From contig JAOZLI010000005.1 of NCBI GenBank assembly GCA_029934915.1, forward strand, positions 1 through 10,493: DNA of 10,493 nt, given 5' to 3'. The notes below the pieces were generated by a model that was not told the origin of the DNA, searched no databases, and was given only the letters and a program-made list of their open reading frames with translations. The position numbers and the translations under genes were made by a program. Positions 6,006 to 10,493 of the stretch are shown piece by piece. Positions within the stretch are counted from its first letter, which is position 1. Every line of letters begins with the position of its first letter. The stretch comes from Desulfocapsa sp. Its GTDB lineage: Bacteria; Desulfobacterota; Desulfobulbia; Desulfobulbales; Desulfocapsaceae.

Positions 6006-7202
6006 ATGCAAAAAATAAGATTTTCATTCCTCGGCAATTACCTTCTTATTTTTTCACTTTTACTAATTCTGGCAGCTGGTTGTGCCAAGCCGCCACTGAG
6101 TAAAGTCACAGCGGATAACCAAGTTACCCTCACTGACGATCTCCAGCCAGACACGCTTCTCACTGCTGCAGTTCGTCATCTGCATTATCTGGATAACCTA
6201 CCAGACAACTCCACTTTTACGCTGCAATCAGACACCTATCCAATTTCCTGGCTCCGTGAATCCATCCAGTCATTTATCGATATCCTTAAGCAAGACCCAG
6301 ATAGCGACGAACTTGCTCGTATCATTGCCGAGAACTATACGATTTATCAGGCGGGGGGCCGAGACGACGCACCTGTTGGTGAGATGCTTTTCACTGGATA
6401 TTACGAACCTTTTTTACAGGGAAGCCTTACCCGGAATGAACCTTTTATCTACCCGCTCTACACTGCTCCTCCGTCACTCCTTGAGGTGAAAGACAGTCAA
6501 AGTGGGAAGACCTCTTTTATGCGAAGGGATTCAAATAATCACCTTACCCCCTACTGGACACGTAAGGAGATCGAAGAAAAAGGCTATGCCAGAGGCAGTG
6601 AGATGGTCTACCTGAACAATCCGGTAGACGCTTTTATTCTCCATGTTCAAGGTTCTGGAAAAATTCAGCTCCGTGATGGGTCAATCCGTTCCATTCACTA
6701 TGCTGCATCCAATGGACTTGAATACTTCTCCATCGGCAAACTTCTTGTGGATCAGGGGAAAATCACTCTTGAAGAGGCATCCATCCCAACCATCCGAGCC
6801 TATCTTACTGCGCATCCTGAAGAGCAAAAAGTAATCCTTCACCATAATATCAAATTTATCTTTTTCAGATGGGCAGCACCGGGTGATCCCGTGGGTTCCA
6901 TTGGGGAGCCCCTGGTTGCCGGACGATCCATCGCTATTGACCCTGATGTTTTACCCCAGCAAACCCTGGCCTTTCTGGTTAGCAGAAAACCAGTATTAGA
7001 TACAGATGGCAATATTATAAAGTGGGTTGCTATGCAGCGCTTCGTTTTTCCACAGGATAGCGGTTCTGCAATCAAAGGATCAGGGCGGGCAGACATGTTC
7101 TGGGGAAGTGGAAATTATGCAAAACTGGCCGCTGGCAGCATGAAAGAAAAAGGATCGCTCTACTTCCTTGTGAAAAACAACTTCGAGAAACATAAAGAAT
7201 AA
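6006..7202 (+). CDS. mltA: Membrane-bound lytic murein transglycosylase A (lipoprotein)
   Basis: MltA cleaves the MurNAc-GlcNAc bond of peptidoglycan to give 1,6-anhydro ends and is anchored by lipid to the inner face of the outer membrane. From ATG 6006 the protein has 398 residues. The lipoprotein signal ends LAAGC with C26 as lipidated residue. The MltA domain follows (about 100-290: TGYYEP at 130-135, the HVQGSG block at 213-218), then the 3D domain (about 305-385: AIDPDVLP, D351 and GRADMFWG). D363 in that last block is the catalytic Asp by analogy with E. coli D308. An in-frame TTG at 5964 would add 14 residues overlapping the upstream gene; I prefer ATG 6006 because the signal peptide starts there and the gap becomes 10 bases. 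The ribosome binding site is weak. Residue after C26 is Ala, not Asp, consistent with outer-membrane sorting under the E. coli Lol rule. Confidence 0.95.
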   Translation: MQKIRFSFLGNYLLIFSLLLILAAGCAKPPLSKVTADNQVTLTDDLQPDTLLTAAVRHLHYLDNLPDNSTFTLQSDTYPISWLRESIQSFIDILKQDPDSDELARIIAENYTIYQAGGRDDAPVGEMLFTGYYEPFLQGSLTRNEPFIYPLYTAPPSLLEVKDSQSGKTSFMRRDSNNHLTPYWTRKEIEEKGYARGSEMVYLNNPVDAFILHVQGSGKIQLRDGSIRSIHYAASNGLEYFSIGKLLVDQGKITLEEASIPTIRAYLTAHPEEQKVILHHNIKFIFFRWAAPGDPVGSIGEPLVAGRSIAIDPDVLPQQTLAFLVSRKPVLDTDGNIIKWVAMQRFVFPQDSGSAIKGSGRADMFWGSGNYAKLAAGSMKEKGSLYFLVKNNFEKHKE

Positions 7203-7204
7203 TC

Positions 7205-7867
7205 ATGCAGGAAAAAAGTTGGCGACAAAGTTCGGCTGTTTTCCACAAACGTGCCGCAGAATATGACAGCTGGTTTGAAGAGAGTCTTCTTTTTGCCATA
7301 GAAACTGAAGCAATTAAATCTCTTCAGATACCGCAGGCAACTCCTGCCCTTGAAATCGGCGTAGGGCCCGGTCGTTTTGCTACAGAATTTGGCTCTGATT
7401 TTGGCATAGATCCGGCAAATGCGCCGCTGCACATCGCTGCAAAGCGAAACATAAAGGTGTGTCAGGCAGTGGGCGAGGCTCTTCCCTTTTTGGATAAGAG
7501 TTTTGCGAAAGTGTCCCTCTTTTTCACCCTCTGTTTTGTACAAAACCCTGAGAAGGTTCTTACAGAAGCACATCGGGTTCTGCGAGACGATGGGGATATG
7601 CTGCTTGGCTTCGTTCCCTCCACCGGACAGTGGGGAAAAGCACTTCTTAAGAAGAAAGAGGCAAAGCACCCGTTCTATGAGCATGCCAGATTTTACAGCA
7701 TTGACGACTGCGAGACGTTGCTAAGAAATAGCGGACTATTCATCCACGATGCAAGATCCACGCTATACCAAGCGCCTGAATCAGTAGACACCATGGAAAC
7801 CGCCCGGTCAGAATTAGATAATCAAGCTGGCTTTATTGCACTGCATGCAAAAAAGCACATCTCATAA
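7205..7867 (+). CDS. Class I SAM-dependent methyltransferase (Methyltransf_11 type)
   Basis: A 220-residue cytoplasmic protein of the UbiE-like Rossmann methyltransferase group. The glycine motif I is EIGVGPGRFA (50-59). An acidic residue follows beta2 (D69 in GIDPA), then VGEALPF (89-95) stands in the usual adenine-contact segment, and EAHRVLRDDG (121-130) is the typical post-motif II helix of this family. The N-terminus has the A.EYD.WF pattern (18-24) common to small-molecule methyltransferases. The acceptor cannot be inferred; quinone, lipid, sugar or protein are all open, and an enzyme of housekeeping metabolism is as likely as an envelope function. ATG 7205 lies two bases after the mltA stop, with no strong ribosome binding site, so it is probably translated by coupling. 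No key residue appears to be missing. Confidence 0.9.
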   Translation: MQEKSWRQSSAVFHKRAAEYDSWFEESLLFAIETEAIKSLQIPQATPALEIGVGPGRFATEFGSDFGIDPANAPLHIAAKRNIKVCQAVGEALPFLDKSFAKVSLFFTLCFVQNPEKVLTEAHRVLRDDGDMLLGFVPSTGQWGKALLKKKEAKHPFYEHARFYSIDDCETLLRNSGLFIHDARSTLYQAPESVDTMETARSELDNQAGFIALHAKKHIS

Positions 7868-7889
7868 ATCATCAAATAAGAGCTATCCC

Positions 7890-8243
7890 ATGAAGGCAAC
7901 ATTACTACTCCCCTCTTTACTCACGCTCCTTTTGTTTGCATCCAACGCCTCAGGAGATGATTCCTACAAGGTGATCTTTGAAACCACGGATTGCAGTGGC
8001 AATACCGGGTTTGCCTCCGTTGGAGCAGATGAAATCTACAAGATAAACAATGGCGATTGCAGCGACCCAAACAACCCTGCCAGAAAGCTCAAACAACTGT
8101 TAATCAAAGACGGTTCTGGCAGTTATATGGCATACTCTCTTACTCAGGATGAAGCTAAAAGTGTAATGCTTGATGTAAAAGACTATATGAAATCAAAAAA
8201 AGGAGTGCTTGATCGTGCTGATGCAGTAATAATCAAGCACTAA
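7890..8243 (+). CDS. Small exported protein of unknown function
   Basis: I do not recognise this family. From ATG 7890 the protein has 117 residues. A short signal peptide (MKATLLLPSLLTLLLFASNA) is probably cut near ASNASG (20-22), leaving a soluble mature protein of about 95 residues. The two mature cysteines C35 and C57 could form a periplasmic disulfide. The N-terminal half is rich in Gly, Asn, Asp and Ser, and the C-terminal part is Lys/Asp-rich, ending in a likely helix then AVIIKH. An upstream in-frame ATG at 7836 would add 18 residues before the signal peptide and overlap the methyltransferase; ATG 7890 with AAGAG seven bases ahead is preferred. It is last in the operon, 22 bases after the methyltransferase. 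Its final codons overlap the terminator of the opposing operon. Expression as a real gene is likely but its role is unknown. Confidence 0.75.
   Translation: MKATLLLPSLLTLLLFASNASGDDSYKVIFETTDCSGNTGFASVGADEIYKINNGDCSDPNNPARKLKQLLIKDGSGSYMAYSLTQDEAKSVMLDVKDYMKSKKGVLDRADAVIIKH
8195..8241 (-). terminator. Rho-independent terminator of the aroA/CsgG-like operon, inside the opposing gene
   Basis: On the minus strand, beginning 9 bases after the CsgG-like stop codon, AGTGCTTGAT (8232-8241) and ATCAAGCACT (8204-8213) form a perfect 10-bp stem around an 18-base loop. CC and then seven T (8195-8201) follow. This is a standard intrinsic terminator, although the loop is large; a short inner CTG/CAG pairing can shorten it. 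On the plus strand no T-run follows, so it acts in one direction. The whole element lies within the last codons of the small exported protein gene. Confidence 0.85.
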
Positions 8244-8249
8244 CCTTTA

Positions 8250-9197
8250 CTAGTGATCCATCGGGAACACTGACATACCCTTCTGCATTCCACTCCCGGA
8301 GACAGGACTGCAATAGGAAATTTTCTCTTTTGTTTTTGTCACCTTAATGGTGCCAACTTCTGTCATTTCAGAATCGAGAACTTCACCAGTATCAGGATCA
8401 ATCAGTTCTTCAACACCTCCAACCTTAAATTGCCGCCCGACTTCAACACCTTCACGGCTTCCACGATTAATAATGACCTTATCACCCTTCACCATGAGAA
8501 CAGAGCCTTCCCAGGGAATGCTGCCAAGCTGGTCTATCAGAAAGAGAACAGCCTGACCCACTGAATCTTCCATGGCCTTACCAACGTTATCATTCTGATG
8601 TCCGCCAACATTACCACCAAGTCCGCCAAGATCGCTGCCATGATATCCAACGGAGAAGCCACGCCGACCGGATTTACCGACAACATCAGTTGAGGCAACG
8701 ACCTGTCCGGTTTCTGAATCCACAAGATAGATGGTAACATTCATCTCAGCTTTTCCTGCTGAACCACCGATACTGATTCCCTGAAAACTAAAGCCACCGC
8801 CGCCACCACCGGTATCATTCTGGACATGGGTAATTGAACCACGCACCAGCAATTGCGCCGGAGTCATTCGACCAATTTTAGCCGTTTTTTTCCCCTGGGC
8901 AGTTCGACCTGATGCTGCAAAATCCTGCTCTTTCATGGCTTCCTTTCGCATCTCTCCATCGCCGAGCACTATAAACCAACCCGATTTGTGAAGGAGATTC
9001 GTCATGGATGTTTTCATGCCATCACCAACACTCCAACGCCCACTCCATCCCGCTTCATTTTTGAATTTGGTTACAGTGATGGAATACCGTAAATTACCAG
9101 AGGGCGGCGCAGGGATTTCGTTTCCAGCAAGCACTATTTCACCGGCAAATAACATAATCACGCCAAGGCATAAACAAGACCAGACTGTTCGCTTCAT
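8250..9197 (-). CDS. CsgG/HfaB-like protein with C-terminal FlgT-C-like domain
   Basis: A 315-residue exported protein. A signal peptide (1-24, ending VLA) is followed by a CsgG-like domain (about 35-225): ITVTKFKN, W.IV.D, then LLVRGSITHV, a glycine-rich stretch (130-149), VTIYLVDSETGQVVAS, a second glycine-rich stretch (184-199) and the helix ending VLFLIDQL. In E. coli CsgG, the curli secretion pore, the regions matching the two glycine-rich stretches are the membrane beta-hairpins. CsgG is a lipoprotein; here no lipobox is seen, since C8 and C10 lie inside the hydrophobic core without the -1/+1 pattern. Residues about 236-312 (DKVIINRGS..GVEVG, then YCSPVSG..KGMSV) resemble the C-terminal domain of FlgT. 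No csgA/B/E/F-like gene is near. It follows aroA by 24 bases. A pore is possible; a soluble periplasmic or cell-surface assembly factor is equally so. Confidence 0.8.
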   Translation of the reverse strand: MKRTVWSCLCLGVIMLFAGEIVLAGNEIPAPPSGNLRYSITVTKFKNEAGWSGRWSVGDGMKTSMTNLLHKSGWFIVLGDGEMRKEAMKEQDFAASGRTAQGKKTAKIGRMTPAQLLVRGSITHVQNDTGGGGGGFSFQGISIGGSAGKAEMNVTIYLVDSETGQVVASTDVVGKSGRRGFSVGYHGSDLGGLGGNVGGHQNDNVGKAMEDSVGQAVLFLIDQLGSIPWEGSVLMVKGDKVIINRGSREGVEVGRQFKVGGVEELIDPDTGEVLDSEMTEVGTIKVTKTKEKISYCSPVSGSGMQKGMSVFPMDH

Positions 9198-9203
9198 TCT
9201 TTT

Positions 9204-9209
9204 CACCTC
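9204..9209 (-). promoter_or_regulatory. Ribosome binding site deciding the start of the CsgG-like gene
   Basis: On the minus strand GAGGTG is followed by six bases and then ATG at 9197. The longest reading frame would begin at the GTG at 9206, but that GTG is part of the Shine-Dalgarno sequence itself. ATG 9197 is therefore the better start, shortening the protein by three residues (a duplicated MKR). Confidence 0.75.
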
Positions 9210-9221
9210 TTCCTTTTCAAA

Positions 9222-10490
9222 TCAATATAATTTCCCAAACCGTTCCCAAAAATCCGGAAATGATTTGGCCACACATCCTTCACCATGAATTTTCACACCT
9301 GCAACCCGTAACCCTGCTACAGCAAAGCTCATTGCCATGCGATGATCGTTATACGTTTCGATTTCGGCTCCGTGCAAAGATTCTCCACCGTCGCCATGGA
9401 TAACCATATAATCCTGCCCTTCTTCTACTTTAGCACCCATTTTCTTAAGTTCGGTAAGAGTTGCGGTTAAACGATCGCACTCTTTAATCCGTAAATGTTC
9501 GATGTTATTGATGGTTGTTTTTCCATGGGCAAATACTGCAACAACTGCAAGAGTGGGGACAACGTCTGGCATATCACCCATATCCACTGTTATACCTTCC
9601 AGACGTTTGCTTCCTGTCAAGGTAATGCCGCTACCATCCCGTGAGACTTCGCAGCCCATACGAGCCAGCAGTGGAACAAGATTGGCATCCCCCTGCAATG
9701 ACGGGACAGGAACATTCGCAACAGTTACCCGACCTGCTGTAATGGCAGCCGCTGCCCAAAAGTAGGATGCATTGGACGCATCCCCTTCAATCTCGTATTC
9801 CATGGCTCGATATTTCCCCTGTGGAATAGTAAAAGAGGTAAATTCTTCGTTACACGTAATAGATATGCCAAAATCGTACATAACCGATAAGGTCATGGCG
9901 ACGTAGGGTTTAGAGAGAACCTCGCCATTTACTTCCAGAGTGGCAGCTTTGGCAGCATAGGGAGCAACGAGCAGGAGAGAAGACAGATACTGGCTGGACT
10001 TCCCTTCCGGCAGGGTAGTTGGACCACCTGTTAGGCCATTGCTGTTTATGACAAGGGGCGGACAACCTGTATTATTGACTGAAGTGATATCAACCCCCCA
10101 GCCCTGCAATGCTTCCATAAGAGGCGCAATGGGACGTTCCCGCATACGTTCTTCCCCGTCTATGGTAAACAAACCATCACCTAGCGCTGCAACGGAAGTT
10201 AGAAAGCGGGTGGCTGTGCCATTGTTCCCTAAGAATATCTCTTTTGCAGGAGTTTCAAGGATTCCTCCACTACCATGCACTGTCCAGGAATCTTCACCAC
10301 GTTCGACGACGACTCCCATCTGTTCAAGGGCTTTGCATGTATAGCTTGTGTCTTCACTGGCTAAAGGGCCAATCAGTTTACTTGTACCATTGCCCAGTGC
10401 GGCTGCTATAAGTGCACGCTGAGTAAGGCTTTTAGAACCGGGAACGGTAACTGTGGCATCTACTCTTGATACTGGTTTTATTTCTTTCAT
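9222..10490 (-). CDS. aroA: 3-phosphoshikimate 1-carboxyvinyltransferase (EPSP synthase)
   Basis: AroA transfers the enolpyruvyl group of PEP to shikimate 3-phosphate, the sixth step of the shikimate pathway to aromatic amino acids and chorismate, in the cytoplasm. The 422-residue protein is full length. Visible sites are PGSKSLTQR (17-25, K20, S21 and R25 binding both substrates), LGNNGTATR (87-95, PEP loop), RERP (117-120), SSQYLSS (165-171), catalytic D309 in DMPD (E. coli D313), E337 in KECDR (E. coli E341) and NDHR with R384 (381-384). The GNNGTATR loop keeps the Gly-Thr-Ala arrangement of class I enzymes (E. coli GNAGTAMR), so glyphosate sensitivity is expected but untested. The start ATG is three bases inside the window edge, so its ribosome binding site and upstream neighbour are not visible. 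The CsgG-like gene follows on the same strand. Confidence 0.97.
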   Translation of the reverse strand: MKEIKPVSRVDATVTVPGSKSLTQRALIAAALGNGTSKLIGPLASEDTSYTCKALEQMGVVVERGEDSWTVHGSGGILETPAKEIFLGNNGTATRFLTSVAALGDGLFTIDGEERMRERPIAPLMEALQGWGVDITSVNNTGCPPLVINSNGLTGGPTTLPEGKSSQYLSSLLLVAPYAAKAATLEVNGEVLSKPYVAMTLSVMYDFGISITCNEEFTSFTIPQGKYRAMEYEIEGDASNASYFWAAAAITAGRVTVANVPVPSLQGDANLVPLLARMGCEVSRDGSGITLTGSKRLEGITVDMGDMPDVVPTLAVVAVFAHGKTTINNIEHLRIKECDRLTATLTELKKMGAKVEEGQDYMVIHGDGGESLHGAEIETYNDHRMAMSFAVAGLRVAGVKIHGEGCVAKSFPDFWERFGKLY

Positions 10491-10493
10491 ATT

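Noticed and set aside
7836..7889. Upstream ATG start for the small exported protein
   Set aside because: It would overlap the methyltransferase and bury the signal peptide 18 residues in; ATG 7890 has its own AAGAG.
8244..8350. Plus-strand terminator for the lptD operon just after the last gene
   Set aside because: CACTA/TAGTG and CGGGA/TCCCG pairings exist but are short or have very large loops, and the T-rich stretch near 8320-8340 is not adjacent to a stable stem.
1..10493. CRISPR arrays, insertion sequences, toxin-antitoxin pairs, phage or defence genes
   Set aside because: No repeated direct units with spacers, terminal inverted repeats, transposase motifs or paired small genes were seen. 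Every long open frame is explained by a recognised or envelope-related gene.

Overview
The window looks like chromosomal DNA of a Gram-negative (diderm) bacterium, most likely a sulfate-reducing or sulfur-disproportionating deltaproteobacterium of the Desulfobulbales type (Desulfobacterota). This placement is an inference from moderate-to-low GC by eye and the style of the proteins; no marker here fixes it. The outer-membrane LPS assembly protein, a lipoprotein murein transglycosylase and a CsgG-like protein leave no doubt that there is an outer membrane. I see no transposase, integrase, CRISPR array, phage gene or defence cassette. It reads as a core or near-core region, and I did not find a clear undescribed system.

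Layout. (1) Bases 11-87, minus strand: tRNA-Arg(ACG) with encoded CCA. (2) 125-2209, minus: an RNase E/G family endoribonuclease. Its catalytic core aligns residue for residue with E. coli RNase E, but it carries a disordered lysine/alanine-rich, histone H1-like N-terminal extension of about 185 residues. (3) 2210-2722: a 513-base divergent intergenic region with a good sigma70-type promoter for lptD, a weaker candidate promoter for the RNase gene, three inverted repeats and a 10-T tract. (4) 2723-8243, plus: a tight five-gene run made of lptD, a DHH-family phosphoesterase, mltA (lipoprotein lytic transglycosylase), a class I SAM-dependent methyltransferase and a small secreted protein of unknown function. 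Gaps are 6, 10, 2 and 22 bases, so one operon is likely. (5) 9222-10490 then 8250-9197, minus: aroA (EPSP synthase) followed by a CsgG-like secreted protein with a C-terminal FlgT-C-like domain, probably co-transcribed. The two operons converge with a 6-base gap. The minus-strand operon has a clear intrinsic terminator that lies inside the last codons of the opposing small gene.

How the genes fit together. The plus-strand operon has an envelope theme: LptD inserts LPS into the outer membrane, MltA cleaves peptidoglycan from the inner face of the outer membrane, and the last gene encodes an exported protein. The DHH phosphoesterase and the methyltransferase are cytoplasmic and their substrates cannot be read from sequence. 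The minus-strand pair joins aromatic amino-acid synthesis to an outer-membrane or periplasmic CsgG-like protein with no curli genes in view. The RNase gene and tRNA-Arg may be partly co-transcribed, although the tRNA has its own promoter candidate over the RNase stop codon.

The points most worth a second look are the H1-like tail with its 15-bp in-frame tandem repeat, the terminator embedded in coding sequence, the orphan CsgG-FlgT-C-like fusion, the single-cysteine-pair LptD, the His-to-Arg variant in the DHHA1 motif, and the G1-U72 pair of the tRNA.
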